Assembly: GCA_037783545.1 (NCBI GenBank)
Contig: JBBELK010000431.1
Location: 372,001 to 436,000, forward strand
DNA length: 64,000 bases
From: Henricia sp. BOLD:AAB3569
Taxonomy: Eukaryota; Echinodermata; Asteroidea; Spinulosida; Echinasteridae
Reading direction: 5' to 3'
In this document: in pieces, positions 1-12,217 of the stretch
How the letters are laid out: each line of letters starts with the position of its first letter
Position numbering within the stretch: the stretch's first letter is position 1
Program-made: the position numbers and the translations under genes
Notes under the pieces: model-generated
Told to the model about the DNA's origin: nothing
Seen by the model: only the letters and a program-made list of their open reading frames with translations
Database searches by the model: none

Positions 1-270
1 TTCCCCGAGAACGACACAAGAACTCGACCTTTCCTACAATTCTATATTCGAAACTCATTTTCAAAATCAATTTATGAGCTCGCTGACAGTTTGTTAACGG
101 GGCACAGAAATAGGCTCATGTATTTCTGCAGTCCTTTTTGTCGGTGAATTTTATGGCGACGGGAATTTAAAACAAAAAAGAATGTCGGTACAAAAGACAC
201 AGAAAAACAAGGGCAACCCGTATAATTATTGGTATAAAAAGAAAAAGAACGATGGCCCACTAAAAAAGCT

Positions 271-805
271 TATTCTTGGGTTTCACTTGGCTTGACAACC
301 GGTTGCTATCCGCCATTACTGTGTCCATACTATGGCACGCCAAAGCAAACAAAAAATTCAACACTGATAATTTAATGTTGACGCATATTTTCGCAAATGC
401 TGCGCAAGAAAAAAGGTTGGCATGACTTTTAAATGTTGAGACTTGTTTTTCAGGGTTGATGGCATGACGTCAACAACTATCATATCCGCCATTACTGTGT
501 CCATACTATGGCACGCCAAAGCGGAAATAATTCAACACTGATAATTTTGCCATCAACCCTAAAAAATAAGTCTCAACATTTTTAAAAACTTGCCAACAAA
601 AGCACGGTATGCCAGTTTCAAACATTTCTATATTAACATTTAAAATCATACCAACTTTTTTTTTCTTGCGCAACATTTGCGAAAATATGCGTCAACATTA
701 AATTATCAGTGTTTATTTATTTTCGCTTTGGCGTACGTGCCATAGTATGGACACAGTAATGGCGGATATAGCAACCGGTTGTCAAAAAAGTGAAACCCAA
801 GAATA
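271..805. mobile_element. Foldback MITE with long terminal inverted repeats
   Basis: Termini tattcttgggtttcac (271) and its complement ending 805 continue inward as inverted repeats through gacaaccggttgctat and on to the 'gccattactgtgtccatact' block; inner matches reach beyond 400 and 660. The same block occurs a third time in the middle (483-522). No ORF. Confidence 0.75.
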
Positions 806-1940
806 TAATTTTCCCAAAGAATATAGCAATTGCAAAATTCATTAACGACATTAAATTATACAAAGAAGCGTGTTGGTAAACTAGCCTTCAAAATATTGAG
901 CTATGTAGGCCTAGCAATATTTCAGAAAACCTTTAAAATACACACACTCATATACTAGTTCTTATACTCGGTACCCTCTGGAGACCAGGGTACAATATAG
1001 GGAACAAAAGGATAAAAATGTCTCCACAAGGAAATTTCTATCGATGAAAAGGTCTCTACAAGATTCTCACGAAATAGAAATATGGATTTTCCAAAATAAA
1101 TAGAAAAATAGGAGGACTTTCCAAGGTATTCTTGTCGCAAGTTGAAGTATATAAAATAAGGGACTTTTGGTAGAAACCAGAAAGTAATTCTGGTTTAACT
1201 TATAATAGGGTCGTTTTGATCCCCCCTCCCCTCCCTCTCCGACTCTCTAACTAATTTGTACATGAGAACAAAGGGATGCCTCCACAAGAATACAACTTCC
1301 CGAAGAATGTGTGTTTTTGAATGGACATAATGCTAAAACAATGAGTGTGCACCCACGTTTTAAAAAACCACCTTCAGTTGTGAATTTACGGTGTCATACT
1401 CCACAGAAACAAATCATGTGGCGAGTTTCCATTGCTATCACATAATTATACGGGTTTCGTGCCAACTGTATGATGAAGTCAAATTTCAGGTCATTACAAA
1501 TACAATGGTTATCTTACAATTAGGAACTGATTTCAGGTAAAAAATAATTCAGGAATGTGCTTTAAACTAACCAAGATCTTAGCAATAAACTATGTCAAAT
1601 AAATACAATTGATGGGTATAAAATCAACGAAGGGACTTATGTTCACCATTAACACTTCCTCAAAAAGAGGAACAGTTTAGCACCACAGAGGCGTGAAGGT
1701 CGTGTTATCAGCCCCTTCCGGCGTCCCTGGGATTTTGCACGGCATGCATCAGACATAATCCGGGATCAAGGCATTGTGCCTTTTGTGAAAAATACATCTT
1801 TTGCAAAACAAAATACACATTGTTTATTTTTTTTACACCGATGTCTTCTTCGAAAACAGGTGTTCAAAAACTAAGATACTTTGCTAAAGCGAGAAAAATA
1901 GCTGCAAAATGTAAAATAAAGGTATAAATCGGTAGAAATG
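806..1940. other. Non-coding, degraded repeats
   Basis: Contains halves of a dispersed repeat seen elsewhere ('gttggtaaactagcct' near 870; 'ccttcagttgtgaattta' near 1370) separated by unrelated sequence. No exon-like block seen. Confidence 0.4.
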
Positions 1941-1949
1941 AGTTTTCCT

Positions 1950-2455
1950 GTTACTTATTAAATAGTTTTATCCCCCTGTGTGATTGAAGATATGCATGAT
2001 TAAAACTAACCTGAGCAAAAACAAGCTCCGTACTTCGTCTAACTTTTGAGAAAACAGTCAAAAAAGGGTTTGCAGTGATTTCGACCAAAAACCACTTCGC
2101 CCTGAACCATTTAGCCCTGAACCACAGCCTGTGCACGAGGTGGTTTTGGGGCGAAGTAGCATTTGGGCGATGTAGTGTTTGGACAAGGTTATTTGGGGCG
2201 AAATGGCACTCGGGCGAAGTGGTTTGGGGGCGAAATGGCACTTGGGCGAAATGGTTTTGGGGCAATTTGAATTTTTGTCTCATGAGACGAAAAATAATTG
2301 TTTTACCCATTTCTCAATAACTATAGCACTTCAGACAAAACCATTTCAGGGGAAGTTTTCTACGGTCATATATTGTTTATATGGTGTAAGCTAGGCGTAA
2401 ATCTGTGAACATTTCTGATTTTCGAGATACCAATCATGTGCCTTTAGGCAATTTA
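1950..2455. mobile_element. GGCGAA-type MITE, copy 1
   Basis: Shares the 'tttatccccctgtgtg' left part, a core of repeated ggcgaagtggtttt/cgaaatggcac motifs, and the 'ctgattttcgagataccaat' right part with copies at 14091 and 55529. The left tip is degraded. Open frames across the core on both strands come from the short motif repeats, not from a gene. Confidence 0.75.
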
Positions 2456-2761
2456 TTTTGTAACCGAGAAATCCAGTGTTCAAAATGCAACACCGAGGCC
2501 CAATATATCATTTGTAAGATAAAACGTTTTATGGATTCGAAATAAGAAAATAATATTATATCTAAATGAAGAATGTTGGTAAACTAGTCTGCACAAAATT
2601 GATTTTAGCTACATAGATTAATAAATGCTTCAAAAAACCTTTAAAATGCAGGCACAGTTTTTTGTGAATGGTAAACAAATGTGACTGTGTGCGCACACAA
2701 AAGCGACTTCAGATGTCAATTTCTAACAAGTACCATCTTGGACAGCACTCCTTTTGCCAAC

Positions 2762-4256
2762 TTAAAGGGCCCCTTATTTAAGCCCCTTTCACACTAGACG
2801 AATTCCCCGGGAATTCCCCGGGAAATTGCCGGGGAATTTCGGTCGGTCTGTTCACACTACCAAAGAAATCCCCGGGAAAAAGCTTTTCCCCGGGAAATAT
2901 TTACCCCTGCTCGGGAGTAGGGTTAAAGGAGAAATCCCCGGGGTTTAACGTTTTTCCCGGGGAAAAGCAACTAGTGTGAATGTCGCAGGGTTTGAACTTA
3001 CCCCACCTTTTTGCGTCCACGGGTAATCTCGAAAGGTCACAGGGTCACAAATAGCGCGCCAAATATTTCGCGCGGTAGCTTAGTATTGTGATGCAGTACC
3101 TTTCAAATTTTTCGGAAATAAATTTACAGTTAAGTACAAAACACAAATAATAACGTTTGAAAATTATACAAATAATTTTATTTTAAAGAATATGAGCAAA
3201 ATGAATGGTTTTAATTTGTAATAAAAGAAGTGTCGTGATCAAGACTGTGTTTAGCTTCCTTCTCGTGTACGTGTATTTATAATGTCCCGTGTGGTTAGGT
3301 ACCAGTCCTTCTATTTTCTTATCCGCATGATGCGTGGCCCAGCGTACTCGCAACGTCAACCTGACATATCGCATGTATATCGCACGGTGTAAACAACAAC
3401 AGCAGCTTGTGCATAAAAATGCGCGCGCGGCGCGGCATTGTGGGATTGGACTTCCGCCCACAATTCATTTGGGAACTTCCTGATGGGCGCCCTCAGTTTA
3501 CACATTTCCCGGGGTTTGATGGCCAGTGTGAAACGACCGTGTATATTCCCGGGAAATAGTGTCCCCGCCGCGGGAGTTACCAAATGGGTCTAGTGTGAAC
3601 GGTTGCTGGGGCGTTGGTGGGGTAAAAAATCCCCGGGAATTTCCCGGGGATTTATTTCCCGGGGATTGGCTCTGCAGTGTGAAAAGGGCTTTAGAATTTG
3701 TATCAATGAAATCTATGCTTTAAAACCACTCTACTCCGTTAAAGTCATAAAAATCCTATTTGGAGCTTGCTTTGGGGGTTAAAACAAAGGTTTTTAGTTT
3801 TTATGCTAATGCGAATATGCATATTCATGACCAAGGTCACTATGTCACAAGAGGCAAACACAGGAAAATCACATTCAACTGTGCACAAAAGATTCCACTT
3901 TTTTCTAAATTTTCCTGAAACTTTTGTAATCCATGGCTGTTTGAGTTTGTTTTACATGCTGCCTGCTGTAAGCCATGACAAAACTGGGAGTAGAAACTGC
4001 AGCAATTTGCCACAAGTCCAACTTGAAGTCTTATGTTTTTTCTTAACTTTTCCCTTCTGTCCTCCTTGTGATGCACTCAAAACAGCGCCCTCTGTCTGTG
4101 ATTTATTGCAGTGAAATCTTCAAAGTTGAAAAAGGCCACCTTTTATTGATTTTACATCCAAACGAACAATAGTATGTCTTAGTGCTGAACAAGTAATCCG
4201 TCATTATGAAGCAAAGCTTAGGCACAAAGTTGTTTAGGATGTCACAGGCCCTTTAA
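2762..4256. mobile_element. AAAGGGCCC-type MITE, copy A, split by a nested insertion
   Basis: About 580 bp once the nested 2781-3690 element and one TTA are removed; termini ttaaagggccc and ggccctttaa. Very similar to copy B at 22679-23236 along the whole length, including 'tatttggagcttg' and 'cagcgccctctgtctgtg'. Confidence 0.8.
2781..3690. mobile_element. PIF/Harbinger-type MITE, 910 bp, TTA target duplication
   Basis: Terminal inverted repeats AGCCC(C/T)TTTCACAC, flanked by TTA (2778-2780 and 3691-3693). Both ends are rich in cccgggaaat/ttcccggg palindromes. TTA/TAA duplications are characteristic of PIF/Harbinger. Sits inside the older element at 2762-4256. Confidence 0.8.
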
Positions 4257-5347
4257 GGAAGAACAACACTTGCAAGGGGTGGCCTAACCCTGTACGCTTC
4301 ATGTATAAGTCGTCATGCATCTTTTGCAGCTAGCTAGGCGCTCGGACATTTACATACTTCACGGCGTATGTGAGTCGAGAAACAAGGCATCGATCTTGAC
4401 GTCACCCTTGCAGTGGTATGACGTCATCATCCCTTTCAAAATTTGAAATATGGCGCAGCACATATTTGCATTAGTTGCAAAGTTTATCATCAAAATTAAT
4501 TAGATTGCCTACGTTAAAAACAAGATTCTCTGATTCTCATGAAGATTTTTGCACCGGGCAATACATCGGTAATATTTTTGATTAAATTCGTCGATAACTT
4601 CAAACAAGTGTTGTCACTTCCTTTAAAAAGTAAAATTCTGTGTCATTGCAAAATTCAAATGATATATAATGGCCTTTGTAACTACATGTATCTTTAAGAT
4701 TTTCGGTGATGTGTCAAAAACTAGTCACTGAATTTGCCTCTGACCTCAATTGGGCGATTTATGGGTCTAAATGATTTTTTGGAACAGGATTTAGACGAGA
4801 CCACTTGAAAATAGACGAGACCACTTGAAAAGAAAAAGGAAATGGTTCAAGGTGTCGGAACAATCAAAACGTGTTGCTTGATCGTCTAAAATAAACATGT
4901 AAAAGTACATGTAAAACAGGTTAGTATACTCATATATTGTTTTACAGTCTCGAAAGATCTGTTACATCTCAACTAGTTCTAGTTTCGAATCAAATGATTT
5001 TAAACTACTCAAAGCCATTTTTAACGAAACACATTTTGCTTATACTGAATGAACTTATATGAATGAACTATTGAGTAAATTGGTGTGCTGTCATTTTCTA
5101 GAAAGACTGAATGTATGTATTTAAACTTTTGCAGAAAAATCATCCGAGTTGTTTTTCCTCTGGTAAAACATTGTCTGCAGACAATTTTTTAAAGCACCTT
5201 CAGTTGGCAATTTCTCCCACAGACTTTACACGGGGAAAATCCTGTGGTGTTTGTTACCATTGCTATCAACACTTTAAGTCGGGATTTTCGTGTCAACTCG
5301 TGAAATAAAATTTGGGTCACTCCAAAATGATGCATGTATTGGGGCTT
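4257..5347. other. Non-coding stretch
   Basis: AT-rich; holds a dispersed-repeat piece at about 5150-5330 (gttaccattgctatcaacac type) also present at 17440, 24090, 46325 and 47880. A 17-nt tandem duplicate (tagacgagaccacttga) lies at 4793-4829. No exon-like block seen. Confidence 0.4.
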
Positions 5348-5477
5348 TTAAAGGCACAGACTCGTCAGCAATGCGCGTGCCACGAGAAATACGCAGCTCC
5401 ATGCCTTTGCTATGGAGCTGCGTATTTCGTGGCACGAATTTGGAGAGCGCGCATTGCTGACGACCATGTGCTTTTAA
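5348..5477. mobile_element. Palindromic CGTCAGCAATGCGC MITE, copy 1
   Basis: About 130-bp near-perfect palindrome: ttaaaggcacagactcgtca ... tacgcagctccatg, short loop, then the complement. Other copies at 16211, 27229, 39718 and 46229. Confidence 0.8.
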
Positions 5478-5981
5478 GTTTAAAATAACACCATTTTGTT
5501 ATCTTTTTGTCTGTGACTGGAAGGTCAGGGTATTGATATCCAGGGTTCTATATCGTCTGGCAAAATCCGGAATCCGGATATAGGCCTTTAGAAGTCTTAG
5601 TATATCCCTAAACGTTCCGACGACTCTTTCATGACATCGTATTTAACGTATGTTACGTAACTATATCACATGCGTTAACTCTGACATTTGGTGCACGATT
5701 TGTGGCAATTTCAAGGTACTTTCAATTGATCGTTTCCGTATTGTATTTTAAACATCAGGACATTTTGGAGAGGGAGAGAGGAGCGGAGGGAGGGGTCGCG
5801 TTAACAAGAGACTTATTGAAATATACAATGTATATAGGGGAGACCCTCTGCCTGCCACATGACGTGTTCATATTGCAAGTGGCTATAGACAAATTTCCAA
5901 ATTTCCCATTGTGTCATCATGCGCGTCTTTTTATTTGCAAATTTCTTAACAAAAGAAAGAACTTCCCCTCGTTTCGATTAC

Positions 5982-6150
5982 ATAGACTATCGAAGTGAAA
6001 CGTCACCCTATTGTTAGTTGCCTAGGCAATGGTTCTACACTAAAAAATCACTGAACCGTTTCCCTGTGCTTTTGCAATGGTGTTTTATTTGGCAGCCATG
6101 TTTGGAGCAATTACCATGACAATTAATACCGTGGTCACACTTCGGCATTC
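5982..6150. mobile_element. CCGAAGTG MITE, copy 1
   Basis: Termini atagactatcgaagtg and cacacttcggcattc with internal 'ttgcctaggcaatgg' and 'ccctgtgcttttgcaatgg'. Same family at 18956, 35193, 37123 and 62941. Confidence 0.75.
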
Positions 6151-6308
6151 CATTTGAAATTCCTCTATTAAGAGATTTTGGGAAATGGGTTTATAGCACC
6201 AGGAAGGAAAAATTTATGGTAGACCAATTAAACTCATCCTCTTGCAACAGTGCCCCTTTAACGCACTCCCTAACTCCTGCGTACAGTGGCCCTGTTGAAA
6301 AAGGCCCA

Positions 6309-6437
6309 TTTCATTCTCCTTCGCTTCGCTCATACGAATGAAAGACAGTTTGATTCTAATGAATGAGTCGAATAACACAGAACGTAGGTTTAAATGTTTT
6401 ATTGATACAGCATGGGATAGTGGCCGGGAACTCTATT
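6309..6437. repeat. Dispersed 130-bp repeat, copy 1
   Basis: From ttcattctccttcgcttcgc to gccgggaactct; nearly identical to 11428-11555 (one-base difference seen, gtaggttt versus gtatggttt). Confidence 0.85.
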
Positions 6438-7167
6438 GCCGAGCACCTTTCAACCTATTTCAACAGTACATGTTGTAAAAAACTACAATGTACATTGCAA
6501 CGAATAATCATCAAGTTAAATGGTATTAGTAATACCTCCACCTGTGGAAGGTCGAGAAAATTAAAACAAAAGCATCTTGTGAGTGTAATTAGAACGAAAA
6601 AGCATCTTCTCATGGTATCCATCTGGAACCAAGCCCTTTAGGCCCTTCGGACATCGTCCGGCTCTCAACAACTCAAACTCAAAAACATAGGCTACATTTA
6701 ACAATTAAGAGTAAGATTAGTACATTGTAAACACCAAAACGTACTGAACAACAAGTGAAAAGGTCTATCGTGTGAAAGAAATACATCAAGAATGTCTGAA
6801 CACAACACGAAAAAGGCAAAATAGTAAGCATGACAGATTTCCATGTGCTACGACAATCGGAGAAATCTCTGATGGGATCGAGAACTCGCCCAGGAACATG
6901 GCAATGCTTTTGGCGTCAGTCCATGCAGCAAAAACTGCTGGCGCTCGGAGGCCACGAAAAACCTCCTTTTATCTTTTCTTTGTTTTTTAGGAGGAAACGT
7001 GGGTGCATCCTAGGACACCAAAAGGAGGCGCACTCCCCTTATCATTACCACATTACCTAGGTTTGTCCCCTGGGGTTTTGAAACAAATTAGAATTTGTCA
7101 AAGGGGGTAAGCTAAAGGGAAAACATGCATGTATCTACTCAAACATAAAGACAACGAAAAACACTCA

Positions 7168-7431
7168 ACATACTGTCCCACCTGACCAAGCCCAAGAGGC
7201 CTTTGGACGTTGTCCAGTTCGTTTCAACTGAAATATTCGAATTCTTCATATAACTGTACAACAGGTTACTCTCGACGAGTTATTCTCTAGCATAACTGAA
7301 CATACTGTCCCACCTGATCAAGCCCAAGAGGCCTTTGGACATTGTCCAGTTCGTTTTAACTTAAATATTAAAATTCTTCATATAACTGTACAACAGGTTA
7401 CTCTCGACGAGTTATTCTCTAGCATATATAC
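7168..7431. repeat. 132-bp tandem duplication
   Basis: Two head-to-tail copies beginning catactgtcccacctga, period 132 bp, only a few differences. A shorter diverged relative ('ggcccttcggacatcgtcc') lies near 6640. Confidence 0.85.
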
Positions 7432-7439
7432 CAGTATAT

Positions 7440-9700
7440 ATGAATATTTTCCTCCTTAACCAGCCCTTTAAATTTTTCAAGTTTCAATAGTACTACAGCC
7501 ATTATTCTGGAAACTAAGCGCTTTAGGCTTTCAAAAATTACCCGGTAATAATTGTCTCGTTCACGTTACAACCCATATAACGGGAATTAACAGTTACACC
7601 AATGTATATGGTATGTATTTGAACCAAAACGTCATACTGTTCTTAGCTTGATTCGACTTGAATTATCTATATAGGAAGGACCGAACACAAGAACAGAAGC
7701 AGTAAACTACGCCCGATATAGGCTCGCCGAGGTACATGCACATGTATATATATATATTGGAATTATAAATTCATACTCGCAAGTACAGTATTTATAAAAA
7801 ATATTCCAATTCATGCAATAATAATTCCACGTGAAAATTTTAGAACAGCGTCATCTTCAAATATAATTTAGTAAATGTTTGGTACTGCAAATTCGGAATT
7901 AGAATAAAGCAACGACAAAGACATGCTAAAGCTTTTCGACTCGCACTTGGAGCAAAACACAAGAATGGTGTCGGTGACGCTATGGAGAAAAATAATGCGG
8001 GAATGACGTGTTCAGAATGCTGCGCGCTAATTGGTCAGCTAACAACAGGAGGAAGCACGCTTCTGCGCAGGTACATGTAGCATGCAATGAGCTTAGGGTT
8101 ATTAAATGAATGAGTATTGTAGCCTCGAGCATGCGCAGATGCACAATACTGTGCGCATTGGCCAGTAGAGTGAACTGCATGTTAGCAGCAGTTGGGGTGA
8201 TCAAGCTTGTTGTGCCAGCTATGCGTGCATTTTGCGGGAAGCAGGCAAGTTGCTGCGGCGGATGGATAATCATCATCCCGAGATCTCGGGTAATTTTCAT
8301 TCTGCTAAGCGACGTTACAACAGGGCCTCGGTACGCACGATCGGGGAGTGCATTAAGGGGTACTGTTTTAATAGGATGGGATGATGGGACTCGGTTAAAT
8401 CTGTTTGATGCCATCCTCCAGTCTTTAAGACGTACGCCTATACGTATACCGAGCTTCATATCGGCACCAAAACTAATAAATTGTATTGCTTTAAAGAGAT
8501 CCTGCGAAACTGAAGACCAAACAAGGGTAATTTCTTGGTCCCAGCGAATTAAGTAAGCAATGAACATAGCTAAGTGTGTCGAGTATCAATTCTTTGTTAG
8601 GGTAGATTTGCTACAAGAATGTATGTGTGTATAACTTATACAATATAATGGTCATGTTCAACGGAACAAAAAAGAGTATCGGTCGTGTTTAACCGGAGTC
8701 GAAAGGTAAACAAATTATTCACGGCATACTAACGAAAGCATAAATTAACGTCACCTCCATAACTGTTGTTCAACAGTTCAAGAAAGTAAAGAACTTGCCT
8801 GGTAAAGGATGAATGGAGTTATGTGTACATTTTGTTATGTAATAAAAAATGCAGACGAGTACTTTAATTCAGGAATGTTAAACACTTTCTTATTCGTTCG
8901 AGTCTGGGAGAATTTAAAAGTATGTATTTATGTTTACTACCATTGCCACTCTAGGTTTACGTGAATAAACGCAAATGAGCCTAGAGTTAACTTTCGAATT
9001 AAGTAACTATAAGTAGGCTTAAATTACTTAATGACAAGAAACTTAATCTGTAGCAGATTATCGCATGAGATCTAAGTTTTATAGACTAATTTTTAGATGA
9101 CAAGGAGGAATTGGAAGATTACGATTAATGAGGATTTCAAGAATACAAGTGAGCTAGCTTAGCGTTACTCTGAATTAAGCGAGTTTAAGTAGTTTAAAAT
9201 TATGGATGAAAAAATCCATAGGGACTATCCATTCATTAAAAGATCCGAACTTTATGAATCGAGAAAGGAAGAACAAGATGGGAAGAACAAGAAGGCAATG
9301 GGCGAAAGTGAACAAAGGAAGCGGCTTAAAATACATTTGACGAAGAACTTAAGTTGTATGAATTAGTACGAGATCCGAAAAACTAAGGATCAGATATCTC
9401 GAAAACAAGGAGGGAATGGACAAATGTATGTGAACATCAGAATCATTAAAAACGAGAAGTATAGGCATAAATTAATTCACTAGTCCAAAATGAAATATCA
9501 ATTTGAGTGAATGAGCAAAAGAAGTATGTGGATAAAAGGAACGGGGCAAAACAACTGTTTAATAAAGCACAGCATTGCTTTAGAGGCCAGAGTGGATAAT
9601 CACTGATGCAACATACATAAAGTTGGTGCGTATAAAGTAATTATACAGCGCCCTCTACAGGCAATAACCATCCTAAACTCCATGAACCAACACAATTCAT
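7440..9700. other. Non-coding interior of the 4-kb segment
   Basis: A/G-rich 9050-9560 lacks open frames on either strand. The 195-residue minus-strand frame at 7980-8567 overlaps a plus-strand frame and a repeat-derived part, has no recognisable motif, and I do not call it a gene. Confidence 0.45.
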
Positions 9701-9703
9701 CCA

Positions 9704-10148
9704 AATCTGTGGAGTGAGCCGGCTGTTGTCTTGAGCCAACTCACGCCCGAGTCATTTTGATGTAATTTAATCAATTCGGTCATGTTATGCCAAAAAGAAA
9801 CGATTTATTATATACTTTCCAGAAATTGTACTGGGTTCCGTTTTTTATGACTCCCATTCCTACCAAACTTTAAACTACGATCTTAATTTACTCCGCAGTT
9901 TTTCAATTTAATAACGGGGATGCATGCTGACGAATGTAATGGAACGGATTCCCCAGTATGCTTTAAATAGCAGCCAATCGCCGACGCGGACAACAGCTAG
10001 CATTACCGAGTACATGTATCACATGCATGAACGGCGTTTACAATCTGCGCGCGTTACATTTGAATGCCTGCAATCATGCTGTAATGCACTGCCAAGCGTC
10101 CTGATTGGTCCAGCAGAGGCGACAAGATTTCTGTCGTTAGTCCCACCG
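9704..10148. repeat. Large inverted repeat, left arm
   Basis: Complementary to 12218-12906 (after removing the MITE at 12267-12507): 'cacgcccgagtcattttga', 'ccaatcgccgacgcgg' and 'gcgcgcgttacatttgaatg' recur reversed. Arms about 445 bp, loop about 2.07 kb, diverged by scattered substitutions. Confidence 0.8.
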
Positions 10149-11095
10149 CGAATGGGGCCTTTTTCAACAGGGCCACTGTACGCAGGAGTTAGGGAGTGCG
10201 TTAAAGGGGCACTGTTGCAAGAGGATGACACAATTAGACTCGAGATGGTCTTAAAATCCCAACTAAGTTAGTGTTAAAAGCCGTGGTTCAAAATGAACGA
10301 ACTTTAAGGAAGGACTATTCATAATAGCGCATCTTGAACACTACACAGAGTTGTAGTTTAAACGTTATTCATATATGAATCATATAAGAAAGCGTTTATC
10401 TGAAAATTAAATTCAGGGGAAATTGGAATATTAGTTCTTCACGACCATAAATCGTCTTACTGGCGTATAAAATATCTCATTCGCGCGCCCGTAAAACATG
10501 CATTTGGCCAAATAGCCAAAAACGGAGGATATTGACGCAAGTCATTATGCAAATTCAAGACAGTTCAAAGACACAATTCTAAAGTGCGAAACAGTACTAT
10601 TTGTATAATCCTATAAGCCCGTATCGACCGAAAATACTCAAGGGACTAGATGAATTACGTTTAAATGGATAAAATACTGTAAAGTATAGAAGAAATACAA
10701 CGTAGAAAATAAATAATATTGCTGAAGTGGGACTTACGTACTATTTTAAATGGTGCCTGTAGTGTTAAATACGGGAGGAATTTACATCAGTCGTGCATAC
10801 TTCGACCGAATTGCAAAAAGTAATTGAAACCAGATGCAGATCAATACAAAGCAAAAAGGACCTAATGATTTTAAATATCTTATTGGAACGCCCTTAATTT
10901 TCCGTGTGACAGATAACGACATCACTGACAAAAAGCCTTACACCAAGTTGTCTTTACGTATAGCTTAACTGTCCGAGCATGGTGCATCAGTGTTCACCTT
11001 GTGAAGAACAGACAGACGTTTAAAGCGACGAACCTGGGGGAAAAAATCACAAACAAAAAACGACAAAAGACAAGCAATGCTCTCATAGGGTGGGA

Positions 11096-11113
11096 GGGGG
11101 GGGGGGGGGGGGG
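11096..11113. repeat. Poly-G run (18 nt)
   Basis: Uninterrupted G run immediately before the first 312-bp direct repeat. Confidence 0.9.
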
Positions 11114-11118
11114 TTTCC

Positions 11119-11430
11119 AGTTCATAGGCATAAAAGACAGTCTGGAAATTGGTACAATAGTTCAGCTTAAGGGCGAACAAACTAGCGGGAATTTATAACT
11201 AATTTCATTGCGATAAGTTGGGTATAGTTGTGTAGTGTTAACGTGCTCGGCAGAGAGTAGACGCGACCTGAATGAAGAAACGGACCTTAACTGTACCTTT
11301 ATATACGTTGTACCTATAGAATGCCAATAATGACCAGTCATGCATAGCACATTGTGAACACATACCGATACACAATACAAAGGACCGTATAGCCGTTATA
11401 CGATCATTCAACCGAATGAAACTACAATTT
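11119..11430. repeat. 312-bp direct repeat, copy 1
   Basis: Identical, as far as I can compare, to 11906-12217 at an offset of 787 bp. Holds a TATA-like tttatata. Ends are not TG..CA, so a retrotransposon LTR is not supported. Confidence 0.9.
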
Positions 11431-11555
11431 CATTCTCCTTCGCTTCGCTCATACGAATGAAAGACAGTTTGATTCTAATGAATGAGTCGAATAACACAGA
11501 ACGTATGGTTTAAATGTTTTATTGATACAGCATGGGATAGTGGCCGGGAACTCTG
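11428..11555. repeat. Dispersed 130-bp repeat, copy 2
   Basis: Matches 6309-6437 and directly follows the first 312-bp repeat. Confidence 0.85.
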
Positions 11556-11905
11556 AAAATGACAAAGTATTAGGGCTTGGGGGAAATGTGTACCTTAAGA
11601 AAGAGAGAGATGAGACTCTGAAAGGACAGAGCAGCAACGAGCTCGCTCCCGGCTAGTTGCCCAAAGTCGATGTTCCACACCTTCGTCAGTGGTCACTCAC
11701 GGCATTCATCCATGCTCACGGCGTCTGTCGATTGCTGTTTTTACGTGCAATCGAACTACATGTAGGCTTCTGTTGCGTTGCCCAGTGCGGGTGCGAGTCC
11801 TCAGCTGTTTGCGACTTTCACCGCGAATCTGTCGTAGTTCTGAAGAGCCGGTTTTATAATGGAAAAGTGCAGACTAAAGTTACCTAGATAACAATTGGCG
11901 ATGCT

Positions 11906-12217
11906 AGTTCATAGGCATAAAAGACAGTCTGGAAATTGGTACAATAGTTCAGCTTAAGGGCGAACAAACTAGCGGGAATTTATAACTAATTTCATTGCGA
12001 TAAGTTGGGTATAGTTGTGTAGTGTTAACGTGCTCGGCAGAGAGTAGACGCGACCTGAATGAAGAAACGGACCTTAACTGTACCTTTATATACGTTGTAC
12101 CTATAGAATGCCAATAATGACCAGTCATGCATAGCACATTGTGAACACATACCGATACACAATACAAAGGACCGTATAGCCGTTATACGATCATTCAACC
12201 GAATGAAACTACAATTT
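11906..12217. repeat. 312-bp direct repeat, copy 2
   Basis: Exact second copy of 11119-11430; its right end abuts the right arm of the large inverted repeat. Confidence 0.9.

Larger units (their letters stand above)
6234..10228. mobile_element. ~4-kb segment bounded by perfect 73-bp inverted repeats
   Basis: 6234-6306 is the exact complement of 10156-10228 (tip tcatcctcttgcaacagtg). A diverged third version lies near 8318-8390. No transposase-like reading frame was found. Open frames at 7980-8567 (both strands) and 9924-10271 lie in this repeat family and show no domain. Probably a non-autonomous or decayed transposon; class unknown. Confidence 0.55.

Noticed and set aside
1951..2394. Frames with repeated W/K/A patterns such as AKWHLGEMVLG
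   Set aside because: Produced by the ggcgaa motif repeats in a MITE.
7980..8567. Longest single open frame in the window (195 codons, minus strand)
   Set aside because: No motif, overlaps a 148-codon plus-strand frame, and lies partly in a diverged repeat related to 10156-10228.
9924..10271. 115-codon plus-strand frame
   Set aside because: Falls within the large inverted repeat and the 73-bp terminal repeat; its counterpart in the right arm (12482-12685) is truncated.
11119..12217. Short LTR retrotransposon (TRIM)
   Set aside because: No TG..CA ends, no primer-binding site after the first repeat and no polypurine tract before the second.
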